Shown: one piece after another, positions 49,153 through 60,404 of the stretch | How positions within the stretch are numbered: position 1 is the stretch's first letter | How the letters are laid out: each line of letters starts with the position of its first letter | Assembly (NCBI GenBank): GCA_945643635.1 | Contig: CALZFC010000021.1 | Coordinates: forward strand, 477,501-541,500 | Length of the DNA stretch: 64,000 nt | Source of the DNA: Allodiplogaster sudhausi | Lineage: Eukaryota > Nematoda > Chromadorea > Rhabditida > Diplogasteridae | Direction of reading: 5' to 3' | Program-made: the position numbers and the translations under genes | Notes under the pieces: generated by a model | Databases searched by the model: none | What the model was told of the DNA's origin: nothing | The model's input: only the letters and a program-made list of their open reading frames with translations

Positions 49153-50040
49153 TGAGAGAGAGGGGGAGAGAGGGAGAGAGAAAGATACGAAAAGGAATCA
49201 TCTTGGTCTTGGTTAAAAGGCAGCACAGAAGTGCAAATGGCTCAGCTTCGGTGCAACTGTTAAAATAATTTAAATTCATAATACAAATAAAGATATCGGA
49301 AAGAACTATGAAAAGCGTATTTGATCAGAATAGAAGAGCACCGAGCTGATTAAATCACTAATTACAAATATTTTTATTTTATTTCGTACTCATTAGCAAA
49401 CAAAAGGAAGGTTCGATGAAGAGAACCGACCAGGTCAGCGACAAAATGGCCTCGATATAATCGCGGAGCCGCCCTTCCTCCCTTCTCTTCTCCGATCTTT
49501 TCCGACTATCGTTCTCGCTTACTCTCTCAATCTTCATAAGACCATCGTCTTCTATATTTAGCAGTACAACCATGTGGTGGGGATTGCCGCCCTTTTTCTA
49601 TCTCTATCTCTCTCTCTCCATCTCTTTCACTGTCACTGTATCTCCCAAGTTCTCTAGCTCCGTCTTATTTCATCTTCTAGTGTCAAAGTCTCACTAAAAT
49701 ATACATTCCCATTCTGCGTCGCAAAACATTAAGACCTCATTAGCCTCGTGGTTCTTGGAATACCATTCGATTTGGCATAACGTAATACACACACAAAAAT
49801 ATACTCACAATTCGCGTGACCCACAAGCAAGAATATTCTGTATACTTCAAAGCGTTGGAATCACCCCTTTCTTTATCGAATGGATATGATACAACTGACT
49901 TTTATAGGGATTTTGAGCTAAAGAACAGTGCCACCACTACAAGAGCCACTAGGGAGGGAGCAGTGCATTCCTGCGCAGTTCTGTGGCAAGACTTGCAAAA
50001 GAAGATCCTTAGGCATACAAGTTAACTGTTTCAACAGGTA
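48501..50040. other. intergenic, including a spacer repeat like those of the ubiquitin-fusion cluster
   Basis: CT and GA tracts lie at about 48862-48900 and 49116-49150. The blocks 49420-49510 and 49790-49905 resemble spacer blocks at about 53560-53640, 55370-55440, 56090-56150 and 56270-56400, for example GTGACCCACAAGCAA followed by TTTATCGAATGGATA. They look like the remains of one more cluster unit without its gene. Confidence 0.55.
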
Positions 50041-51173
50041 CAGTCCCGCCCAGGATCTTGGTACCAAGGACGCTTCGGACGTTTCGGACGCTTCCAAATG
50101 CATCCTCGCTAATAACTTTTGTTCTAGGAAAAACTAAAATATTCCAAATGGTACATTAGCTTGCTTACAGAGTACGGATGCTACTGTTAAGAAATCGATA
50201 ACTTTTTATCATTTGATAAGAAGTTATCAGTTTTTGCTAATAAAAAATTTCATTTCAAATGTTTTTAAACGAAATTTCTCCTGTACCATTATTTTATCTC
50301 TACACACATCCCCAAATAATAAAATTAGAGATTGTATCATTGATAACGGAAATCGATAAATCAGACCTTATCAGACATGTTCATTAGCTGAGAAGAATCG
50401 CCTAACGATTCTGAATCTAATTATGTAATCAGTTTCACAATAAAGTGCCGGTTAACAATATATTTTTGACTGTGTATACTTTTCATGACTTTTTTTCAGA
50501 AAGAACATGGCAGGGAGGCCTCGCAGGCCGAGGGGGCGGGGCCTAACCCTTTTTTTCTCTGCCTGTGCTATTTCGCTACCTCAAACTTGGGTAATTAAAC
50601 CGAAGACGAAAAGGGAGCGCGCCACTTTTCTGAGTATCAATGCTGGCGCAGCAACCTAGATTTGGACGCATCATACCGGGCCAAAATTTTGACAAAGACC
50701 AAGACAATGAGGAATCCTGAAGAAAGACTTGCAAAGAACACACAATCAAAAATGTTGTTAACCGGCACTTTCTGTTGAAAACTGATCACATAATTAGATT
50801 CAGAATCGTAAGGCGAATCCTTACATCATATGAACATGCGTGATAAGGTCTTATTTATCGATTTCCGTTATCAATGATACAATCTTTTATTTTATTATTT
50901 GGGGATGTTTGTAGAGATAAAATAATGGTACAGGAGAAATTTCGTTTAAAAACATTTGAAATGAAATTTTTTATTAGCAAAAACTGATAACTTCTTATCA
51001 AATGATAAAAAGTTATCGATTTCTTAACAGTAGCATCCGTACTTTGTAAGCAAACTAATGTACCATTTGGAATATTTTAGTTTTTCCTAGAACAAAAGTT
51101 ATTAGCGAGGATGCATTTGGAAGCGTCCGAATCGTCCGAAGCGTCCTTGGTACCAAGATCCTGGGCGAGACTG
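50041..51173. mobile_element. 1.1-kb foldback element with Tc1/mariner-type ends
   Basis: The inverted arms of about 430 bases (50041-50475 and 50735-51173) match closely. The outer ends read CAGTCCCGCCCAGGATCTTG on the left and the inverse of CAGTCTCGCCCAGGATC on the right, each bordered by TA (50039-50040 and 51174-51175), as expected for Tc1/mariner target duplication. The central 260 bases are GC-richer and contain a short frame starting MAGRPRRPRGRG, but no transposase. This is a non-autonomous element beside gene copy A of the ubiquitin-fusion cluster. Confidence 0.85.
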
Positions 51174-51374
51174 TATATACAGATATGTACAAGAACAAGA
51201 CAAGTATCTACAGGACTGATATGTACAAGATAAATGTGTACAAGACCGAGAGTATATGAAATTAAAATTGACAAAAGCTGGGCCAAAATTGCCGTAGCAC
51301 AATGCTGGAAAACATACAACTAAATTATGCAAAACGCTGATTGGTTATAATGCAAAATTCGACCGCGATCTCCA

Positions 51375-52039
51375 CTATCCTCCAACGTAACGGAGGACGA
51401 GCTGAATGGTGGATTCCTTAGAGACCTCGTAATCCGACAGCGTGTGCCCGTCCTCGAGCTGCTTGCCTGCAATTTCTAAGCACCCTGCGTGGTGTTTTTC
51501 CCTATCATAAAGCAGTTGAAAAAGAAGCGACCGCTAACCATTGAAGATGAGACGCTGCTGAGTTGGCGGGATCCGCTCCTTGTCCCGGATCGCTGCCTTC
51601 ACCATTTCAATTGTGTCAGAGGCGTGGACATTAAGAGTGAATCTCTTTCCCGTGTAGTTCCTCACAAAGATTTGCATTTCTTCACCGAGAAGGCGATCGA
51701 GATTAATGGTCGAATTGTTCTTAATCTTGTAGTACAAGAGCGTGCGCTGATCCTTGAGCTGCTGGCCTGAAAATTGCTTTCCACTGAATTTCTAAAGAAA
51801 GAAAAAGTCAAACAAGTTACAGAGACAAAACCAAACACACCCATGAAGCTCAGACGCTGAAGACCGACAGAGATTCCCTCCTTGTCTTGGACCTCCTTCT
51901 TGATGTTTTCGATCGAGTCAGCAGAATTCACTTCAAGGGTGATGACCTTGCCGGTGAAGCTTTTGATGAAGATTTGCAGATTTGTGAACAAGGTCTGTAA
52001 AAATTAAAGAGATTGTTAGGCAAAAAAAGAGAAAGAAAA

Positions 52040-52089
<50 letters not shown>

Positions 52090-53126
52090 GGAGAAGTAAA
52101 TAGAGAGAGATGGAGAGATGAAGAAATAGAAAAGGCGACATAGAATGTAGAGAAAAAGAGACAGGAACGAAAGAGTTGGACTCGTACTTGGGTTTAGAAT
52201 GCTTACTCGAAATACGTTGTTAAATGGTGCTGAACAAAAGAGAACCTCGAAGAGCGCATCGCCATGCTTGACCAGCTTGTGTCCGTTGTGAACATCGAGT
52301 GCGCAGGTGTGGCAGATCAGATCCCCTTCCTGAAGATCATAGGCTTACAAATATTTGGGTAAAGATTGTTAAAAGAAAAAGCATATTATCAAAATTTTTA
52401 AAGTTCATTTTTTGTCGCTTACTGAGGGAGTCCTTTAATAGTCAGACGCATATTGAGAAATAAACAAGAAATATGTGTGCCCTCACCGTAGTGCATGTGG
52501 AGCAAATGCACAGCTGCTGCATGAATTTGCGTTCCTTGCACACCATGCATTTGTACAGCTTGCCCATCTTACGCTTGCGGATGCTCTCCGACAACTCTGC
52601 AAAGGAGACAATTAATTTAGACAGAGAGAAAATGTATAACAAAATGGATTGGAAACAAAGGAAGTGACGTACTCAGCAGAGGATAGTTCCTCGGCAGTTC
52701 CAGCAGCTGCGCCTGCGTCCCAGGAATCCTCGCCATGCACTGCGGGCACTCCATCCTGGAATATTGGCGTACTTGCAATCAAAAATATTATTGAAATTAG
52801 GAAAACTATCCTGATATTGGCGCCAGAGATGGTTCGCACGCATTCAACACAGAGAGTATGGCCACAGGGCAGAGAGAGAGGCATGTGCTGGTCGCTGCCT
52901 GAAGAAGTAGTGTCGGTGATAGCACACTTTGCAGTTCTTCCAACAACTCGAAGTGGGCACACGGCTATTAGTTTGACGATCCAAGTGAAGATGTTGGTAT
53001 GGAACTGAAGGGTCATTGTGAGGGGAGCGCACCGTAGACTTCGAAGCAGACTGGACACTCGCAGTGTTCGGCAAGAGCCCCAGAAGGCGACGTCGCGCTG
53101 CTGGCAGATGATTCTGACTGCGACAT
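51375..53126 (-). CDS. RING/B-box-like/tandem ubiquitin-like fusion, copy A
   Basis: Exons are 53126-53033, 52898 to about 52809, 52755-52673, 52596-52487, 52329-52246, 51994-51841, 51766-51539 and 51466-51375. The N-terminus has CPVCFEVY, then [15 protein letters not shown], then [20 protein letters not shown], a TRIM-like C3HC4 RING typical of E3 ubiquitin ligases. A zinc module follows ([31 protein letters not shown]), B-box-like. Two ubiquitin-like domains end the protein. The first ([20 protein letters not shown]) ends LDRLLGEE without diglycine. The second starts [20 protein letters not shown] and ends [12 protein letters not shown] then stop. Introns split both at the position equivalent to ubiquitin Gly47/Lys48. 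The donor after RING exon 2 reads GATAGT where copies B and C have GTTAGT or GTTAGC. The nearest GT, four bases on, breaks the frame. The RING half may therefore be unspliceable, or use a rare GA donor. Confidence 0.7.
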
Positions 53127-54001
53127 CTGCAAGAGAATCCACGTCCGCTCTAGATAAGAAAGCAACCACGGCACAGAAGCAACCACGCGATGACCCTCAT
53201 TTCATCACCGCCGGCTGGCATCACGAGCGAACAATGAAATGGACAACAGGCCACGAGGCATCTCGCGCGCCTCTATTCCTCTCGCTCTCTCCGCAATTTT
53301 GAAAATGCACCAAAAGTTAGCAAACTATGCCCACACCATCCATCAGCACAACATTAAGCCATCTTGCTAGCGTCCGGATTTAATGATAGCACGTAATTTT
53401 TATGCATCAAAATATATATATACAGGTTTATCCCCGCGCTTTTACAATTGGAGTAGATCAGGCCCGACAGCCCCGACGCAGCCTCGTGACGGAAATGACT
53501 GCAGAAAGTTGGTAAAATATATATAGAAGCATTGCCACGAAGGAGCAATGTACACAGATCAGCGACATAATGGCCTCGATATCATAGCGGAGCCGCCCTT
53601 CCTCCCCTTCTCTTCCCCGATCTATTCCGAGTATCGTTCTCCCTGGCGAGACTTGCAATAGTTGATCCATAGACAAAGCGGAGAGCCGTTTCAACATGTA
53701 TATACATAACATATACAAGACAAATGTATACAAGACATCTACAAGACAAATATGTTAATATGTACAAGACAAATATATACAAGACATGTACAAGACAAAT
53801 ATGTATGTTCAAGACAGAGAGCATGTACAGTTAAGATTGACGAAAGCTTAACCAGAAAAAGTACAAATATATAATGAACACTGACAAAAGCTGGAGCAAA
53901 AAAAAGCTTATATATTATGAAGGCTGACAAAAGCTGGACCTAAAACAAGACTATATAAAATGGAGATTGGCAAATGCTGGACTCAAATTGTTCCGCGCTC
54001 T
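53127..54001. repeat. inter-copy spacer repeat
   Basis: A block from about 53360 to 53640 is repeated at about 55165-55460 and 55865-56140, for example TAGATCAGGCCCGA and GCATCAAAATATA. A short-unit minisatellite of the ACAAGACAAATATGT type follows at 53700-53830 and recurs near 51180-51250 and 55520-55640. Confidence 0.7.
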
Positions 54002-54935
54002 TCATTTTCCTCCATGGAAACGGAGGGCGAGGTGAATGGTGGATTCCTTACAGATCTTGTAATCCGACAGCGTGTGCCCGTCCTCGAGCTGCTTGCCTGT
54101 AATTTCGAAGCACCCTGCGTGGAGCTTGTTTTTGTACATATGTAGATCAGTTGAAAAAGAAGTCACCGCTAACCATTGAAGATGAGACGCTGCTGAATTG
54201 GCGGGATCCCCTCCTTGTCCTGGATAGCTTCCTTCAACATTTCAATCGTGTCAGCGGCGTCCACATTAATAGTGATCGTCTTTCCCATAAGGTCCCTCAC
54301 GAAGATTTGAATTTCTCCACCGCAAACACACATGCAATTGTACAGCTTATCCTTGCTACGCTCGCAGAACCTCTCCGACAGCTCTGAAAAGTAAGCCATT
54401 AATTTTGAGATAAAAATAGCATATCTACGACCAACAAAATACAATGAAACGGATAGATAATTAGGAAAGTATCGTACTCAGAATAGCAAAATTCTTCGGC
54501 AATACCAGCAGCTGCGCTTGCGTTCCTGGAATCACCCTCTTGCAGAATGGACACTCCATCCTGAAATATTGGCATATTTTTATTAAAAAGAATAATGAAA
54601 TAACGAAGACTAACATGGAATCCGCGACAGAGATGGTTCGCACGCATTGAACACAGAGGGTATGGCCACAGGGGAGAGAGAGAGGCGCGTGCTGGTCGCT
54701 GTCATTACGATGACGGCGGATATCGTAATGTTGAAATCGATGATAACCCATTTAACCAACTCGAAGTTGTGAACAAGGCAATTAGACTCGAAGATATTGT
54801 TATGCAACTGAAGGGTCACTGTTAGGGAAGCGCACCGTAGACTTCGTAGCAGACTGGGCACTTGCAGTATTCGACAGTGGCATGAGACCCCGACTCGGAG
54901 TTATGCTTGCTGGTGGATGATTCTGACTGCGGCAT
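54002..54935 (-). CDS. RING/single ubiquitin-like fusion, copy B
   Basis: Exons are 54935-54836, about 54699-54615, 54560-54478, 54383-54174 and 54096-54002. The RING parts are [25 protein letters not shown] and [20 protein letters not shown]. The fourth exon starts as the zinc module ([11 protein letters not shown]) and then passes in frame, inside the exon, into [20 protein letters not shown]. Most of the B-box-like module and the first ubiquitin-like domain are therefore missing. The single ubiquitin-like domain is the best match to ubiquitin ([20 protein letters not shown]) and ends LALRFHGGK, leaving one residue after the diglycine, as in ubiquitin precursors. At the acceptor of RING exon 2, copy A has TTCAG but B has AATGA, and no in-frame AG replaces it. 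Splicing of the RING is therefore doubtful. Confidence 0.65.
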
Positions 54936-56577
54936 CTGGAAGCAAATCCACGCACGATCTTGCAATGAAAGCAACTACGACGCAAGAAAAAACACGTGAT
55001 TTTATCACCACCGCCTTCCATCACGAGTGAGGTGAGCAATGAATGGTCAGCCGGTCTCGAGGCAACTCGCGCGCAGCTTCCTCTCGCTCTCTCCGGATTT
55101 TTGGAATTTCACCAAAAGTTGACAAACCAAACCTACACCTGTCATCAGCAGTAGCGTTACCCTGCCATCTTGCTAGTGTCAGGATCTAACGACTGCCATA
55201 TATATAGCATGTATTTTTTCTGCATCAAAATATACATTCCGATTTATTCCTGTGTTTTTAAAATTAGAATAGATCAGGCCCGAGAGCCCGAGGCAGCCTC
55301 GCCGATCACGAGGACCCTGACTTTTAGAAAGTTGGTCAAATATGTAGTAGGATTACTCTAAGGGAGACCAGCGGCAAAATGGCCTCGATATCATCGCGGA
55401 GCAGCCCCTCCTCCCCTTCTCTTCCTCGATCTTTTCCGACAATTTTTCTCCTTGGTGAGATTTGTAAAAGTAGATCCATTCGCAAAGCAGATAACCGTTC
55501 AACATGTATATACATATATGTATTTACAAGACAGATAGTACAAGATAGATATGGACAATAAAATATGTTCAAGACAGCGAGTATATACATACAATTAAGA
55601 CTGACAAAGGTGGACCAATAAAGAGTATATACATACATACATATGTATATATAATGAACACTGACAAAAGCTGGAGCAAAAAAAGTGCTATGAAGACTGG
55701 TCCGAAAATAAGACTATATACAATTAAAACTAAAAAAGGTGAACTATACATGGAAGGAAAAAAGTAGAAAAAAATTCTGCAAAAAGCAGATAGGTAAGAA
55801 TGCAAAACTCGACCACGATCTTCACTATCCTCCAAAACCTACACCTGCCATCAGCATAACGTTACCCAGCCATCTTGCTTGCGTCCGGATCTAACGTTTG
55901 CCATATACATAGCATACATTTCTTTTGCATCAAAATATACATTCCGATTTATTCCTGTGTTTTTACAATTAGAGTAGATCAGGCCCGAGAGCAGAGGCGG
56001 CCTCGCCGACCACGGGGGGCCATGACTTTTAGGAAGTTGGTGAAATATGTAGTATGATTGCTGTAAAGAAGCAATAACACTATGTACAAAGGTCAGCGAC
56101 AAAATAACCTAGATATCATCTCTGAGCCGCCCTTTCTCTCCCCTTCTCTTCTCTTCCACCTCACTGGATACAACTGGCTGTGGTACAAATGAAAGAAAAA
56201 CAGGGTTTACGCATATGCACTAGCATCGAGGTGCTCACTGGGAATGTCATACGGATTTGGCAACATTTCGTTATACTCAGAAATATATGTACTTCCAAAT
56301 TTAGTGACCCACAAGCAAAAAATTTGTAGTCTACTTCAAAACAGTGGAATCAGGCCGTTCCTTTATCGAATGGATACTAAGCAACTGACGAACACATTAG
56401 GTTTTGCTCCAACGAAGAGTGCCACCACTTGCAAAAAGCATAGTGGGGCGAAGCAGTGCAAATCCATAGGCAGAGAAGAAAACAGTTCACAAAAGCTGGA
56501 CAAAAATACAAGGAAAGAAAAAAAAACAAAAATCTGCAAAAGTAGATGGGTGAGAATGCAAAAAACGAGCGCCATCT
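54936..56577. repeat. duplicated spacers between copies B and C
   Basis: Two related blocks begin near 55165 and 55865, each with GCATCAAAATATACATTCCG followed by a stretch containing TAGATCAGGCCCGAGAG. A third similarity (56270-56400) matches 49790-49905. No gene is seen in the blocks. They show repeated unequal duplication of the locus. Confidence 0.7.
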
Positions 56578-57259
56578 TCAGTTTCCTCCATGGAGACGGA
56601 GGACGAGGTGAATGGTGGATTGCCTACAGATATTGTAATCCAACACTCTGTGGCCGTCCAGAAGATTCTTGCCTGTAATTTAGAAGTAGTTTACTCGGCT
56701 TTTCTTTTTTATATTAATAAGTGTAAGAAAGGACCCTAACCATTGAAGATGAGACGCTGTTGAAGTGGCGGGATCCCCTCCTTGTCCCGGATCGCTGCCT
56801 TCACCATTTCAATCGTGTCAGAGGCGTCGACATCAATAGTGATCGTCTTTCCCTCTATATTCTTCACGAAGATTTGCATTTCTCCATCGTGAAGTTTATC
56901 GAGATTGATGGTCGAGTTGTTTTGAATCTTGTAGTACAAGAGCGTGCGCTCATCCTTGAGCTTCATACCTAAAAAAACCTTGCTCTGAAGTGATCTTCGA
57001 GCTGATTGCTGAAACCAAGCAAACAAACCATTGAAACTCAGACTCTGAAGCCCGAAAGAGATCCCCTCCTTGTCCTGGACCTCCTCCTTGATGTTTTCGA
57101 TCGAGTCCGCCGAATTCACTTCAAGGGTGATGACCTTGCCGGTGAAGATTTTGATAAAGATTTTCAGCTTTGTGAAGAAGACCTGTAAAAATTACAGAGA
57201 GATTATTAAGCATGACGGTGTTGATAGAAAAATAGAGAAAAGAGAGAGAGAAGTTAATT

Positions 57260-57300
<41 letters not shown>

Positions 57301-57327
57301 AAGAGACTGGGCGATATCGATTGGATC

Positions 57328-57372
<45 letters not shown>

Positions 57373-57413
57373 AGAGACTGGGCTATATCGATTGGATCTG
57401 TGAGAGAGAGAGA

Positions 57414-57457
<44 letters not shown>

Positions 57458-58536
57458 AGAGACTGGGCGATATCGATTGGATCTGTGAGAGAAAGAGAGA
57501 GAGAAGAGAGAGAGACTGGGCGATATCGATTGGATCTGTGAGAGAAAGAGAGACAGGAGTGATAATAGAAATGGACTTGGACATAGAATTAATATGCTTT
57601 CTCGAAATGCGGCGACCGTTGTGAAATCGTACCTTGAACAGCGCATCGCCAGGCTTGAGCAAACTGTGTCCGATGTGATCACGGAGTGCACAGGTAGCGC
57701 AGATCATATCCCCTTCCTGAAAATCGGCGGACTGACAAATGATTTAAGGATAGTGTAAGAGAAATTACAAAACAATGACAACATTTTGGCCCCAATTCCC
57801 TGAGATTGGCTTTTAATTGAGAGACAAATATTGCAACATAAAAAGCTAAAGAAATGTATCCCCCACCGGACTGCACTTGGCGCAAATGCACAGATTATGC
57901 ATGCGAGTGCGTTCCTTGCACGACACGCAGTTGTACAGCTTGTCCTTGCTACGTCTGCAGATGCTATCGGACAACTCTGGAAAGCAGAACATTCATTTCG
58001 AAAGAAACAAATGGCATATTTACGAGCAGCAAAATGCAATGAAACTGATTTATGATATGGAAAGTATCGTACTCAGCACAGAAAAATTCTTCGGCAGTCC
58101 CAGCAGCTGCGCCTGTGTCCCTGGAATCGCTGTCTTGCACAACGGACACTCCGTCCTGGAAGGGGCTTTTTTCTATTTTTTACATATTTTCAATTAAAAG
58201 AAAGTGAAATAGCGAAGGCTAACTTTGAATTCGCGCTAGACATGGTTCGCATGCATTCAGAACAGAGTGTGTGGCCACAAGAGAGAGAGAGAGCGGCGAG
58301 TGCTGGTCGCAGTCTGAAGATAAAGGGGATATCATCATGTTCAACTCGGCCATAAAACATTTCAAACAACGTTTGCTCGAAGCTGGGAATAAGGCCATAA
58401 GTATGCAATTTCAAGGTCATTTTGAGTAAAGCGCACCGTAGACTTCGTAGCGGACTGGGCACTTGCAGTAATCGACAACTTCCCGAGACGGCGACGAAGA
58501 GCGATGCTTGCTGGAGGATGCGTCTGACTGCGACAT
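56578..58536 (-). CDS. RING/B-box-like/tandem ubiquitin-like fusion, copy C
   Basis: Exons are 58536-58437, 58313-58224, 58155-58073, 57976-57867, 57716-57633, 57182-57029, 56968-56741 and 56672-56578. The layout is as in copy A: RING pieces ([32 protein letters not shown]), a zinc module ([32 protein letters not shown]), then two ubiquitin-like domains. The second ([20 protein letters not shown]) ends LVLRLHGGN, one residue past the diglycine. The residue equivalent to ubiquitin Lys63 is Arg, while Lys48 is kept. Two RING defects are visible. The first cysteine pair reads CPVR, and a CT run in exon 2 is two bases longer than frame requires, shifting into a stop. From RING exon 3 onward all phases agree. 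Confidence 0.65.
57258..57560. repeat. compound GA microsatellite/minisatellite in an intron of copy C
   Basis: (GA)n tracts are separated by four copies of a 27-base unit containing ATATCGATTGGATCTGTG, starting near 57306, 57376, 57465 and 57516. It lies between the B-box-like exon and the first ubiquitin-like exon. Confidence 0.85.
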
Positions 58537-58797
58537 CTGCATGCGAACACACAATTTAACTATAAAAAAGAAATAAACACGCCATGATCCTGATATAGAA
58601 TGCTTCATTCAAAGCTATATATACAATAATAAATAACATATAGCATAAAATTCAGCGACTGAATTTTCACGGGCTTCAGCTAGGAACAGAGGGGCGCATT
58701 TGTTATTATGAGGTATAGCAACGAAGGGAGAAAATGGTAGATAAATACAGATACGAAAAAGAGGGAGAGAAGGGAGGAGGAGGAGAAGGGGATTAAA
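58537..58797. other. gap between copy C and the hAT fragment
   Basis: No gene is seen. The sequence ACAGAGGGGCGCA near 58685 only loosely resembles the right-hand hAT terminus. Confidence 0.4.
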
Positions 58798-60176
58798 ATG
58801 GAGAAGGCCGATATCGTGCAGGCGGGAAAGTCATTCGGCTTGACAGACGCAATTCTTCGTCAGATCTTCAGTGCATCCGATGAAGGCTCCAACATTACGA
58901 AAGCGCTTCGTCTAAACAATAAAAAAAGTGAGGAATATGCATCTTTTTACTATCATTTTCTTCTTTCCTTTTATTCAGATGTTAACTGCATCTGCCATGT
59001 GGCCAACAATCTCTGCAAGCGGACCTTCAGTCCATACAAGGATCGAAGAGGTCGTTCTCTTCGAGAACGACCTCACGGATGAAGATAAGAGTCTGGTACA
59101 GCGAGGCAGGCGGCTCCTCAGTGAATTGAAGCTGGTTGTCAATGGAATCCGGGGCAGTGAAGTCGGCCAGTCACTCCGAAGGCAGCTTCCTCTTGAAGTC
59201 GAGACAAGATGGCTCTCCAAGCTCCGCTCTGCTAAGGCATTTCGTGAGTGTGCAGACGAGCTCTACAAGTACAAGGATCGCGGAAAGTTACCTGAGGTAC
59301 ACTGAGAATATATAGAAATAGCATGTAGCAACCTTCATTTTTTTCCAGAACGTCAAACAAGGCCTACGCTACCTCTACGACCACAGCTCAGATTTCGATG
59401 ATGTCTACAACATTCTCCTTCAGTTCGAGGAATTTGTACAGTTTTTCCAGGTACGGAAAACATATTTCCAAATTATAGTACCACATTTTCAAATTCTGAA
59501 CATTATTTAGAGAGATACGGCAGTGATCTACGAGGTCTGGCCCAGATGGAATGAACTGAAGGAAAGTCTCAGTCAAATTGTCATGACTTCTGATTCCTCG
59601 ATGCAGACCTCTTTGGCCCGAAGTGCATACAAATGCATGTTGCGGAAAGAAGACGACGGTGTCATCTCCAAGTTCCATAAGATGGCCACATTCCTGCATC
59701 CAAAGAGGCGACAATTGCGTCGACTCGCTGATGAAGCCGAACGCCGTGAGGTCATCATGATGCTGAAGGAGTTGGTCTGTGAGGTGGAAGGAGGGAACGA
59801 TGGTGCGTCACAACCGAAGGCTCCCAAGCTCCCGAGAACGGACTATGACGACCTCGATGATTCTGGCGGCAACGTGGCTACTGAGGTTGATTCTTATCTG
59901 AATGCCACCTTCAATTTCCTTGATCCTTCTGGAAACCCACATGACAACCCTCTTATCGCATGGAAGGAGCGTGCACCTGACTTCCCCGTTCTGTCCCGAG
60001 TAGTACAACAGATCTATTCCATTCCTGCTTCTACAGCAACTGCAGAACGCTCATTCTCGGACTTGCGAAATCTTGTCCCCGACAAGCGTGAGTCACTCAG
60101 TGCTGAGTCTGTTTTCAAGTCCCTCATCATCCGTTCTCTTATGAAGTTCGAAGCGGCTTTGAATTCCCGTGAATAA
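58798..60176 (+). pseudogene. 5'-truncated, frameshifted hAT-family transposase
   Basis: Segments are 58798-58927, 58979-59302, 59349-59450 and 59512-60176. The start (ILRQIFSASDEGSNITKALR) matches the hAT region in which an Asp-x-x-x-Asn motif precedes a Cys/His block, seen here as NCICHVANNLCKRTF. After that block the frame must shift by one base to continue as ENDLTDEDKSLVQRGRRLLS and VETRWLSKLRSAKAF. The C-terminus is a clear hAT dimerisation domain: FPVLSRVVQQIYSIPASTAT, AERSFSDLRNLV, then RESLSAESVFKSLIIRSLM. The N-terminal BED zinc finger and the first catalytic region are missing. Small introns with consensus ends separate the segments. A non-functional remnant is inferred from the truncation and frameshift. 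Confidence 0.82.
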
Positions 60177-60177
60177 C

Positions 60178-60275
60178 ATTACCGTTGAATGCTTTATTTT
60201 CTGTTATTCGCTCTCTTAAAGTAACATTTCCGTTGAATGCTTTATTTTCTGTTATTCGCTCTCTTAAAGAGGCAT
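60178..60275. repeat. direct duplication of about 47 bp downstream of the hAT stop
   Basis: Two adjacent copies contain CCGTTGAATGCTTTATTTTC followed by TGTTATTCGCTCTCTTAAAG. A third copy starts and then diverges. Confidence 0.85.
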
Positions 60276-60404
60276 TGCGTTTCAACGTTTTATTTTCAGT
60301 ATGAAATAAACAATCTAACGACGTGCTAACGATTAAAAGAATGAAGTGTTATATGCATAGACAAATAGCTACAACTTTCAATTTTTTTTTCGAATTTTTG
60401 AAAA

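Noticed and set aside
58680..58700. Possible left terminus of the hAT element
   Set aside because: CAGAGGGGCGCA only partly matches the right end CAGAGGTGCTAACG, and no matching 8-base duplication is present.
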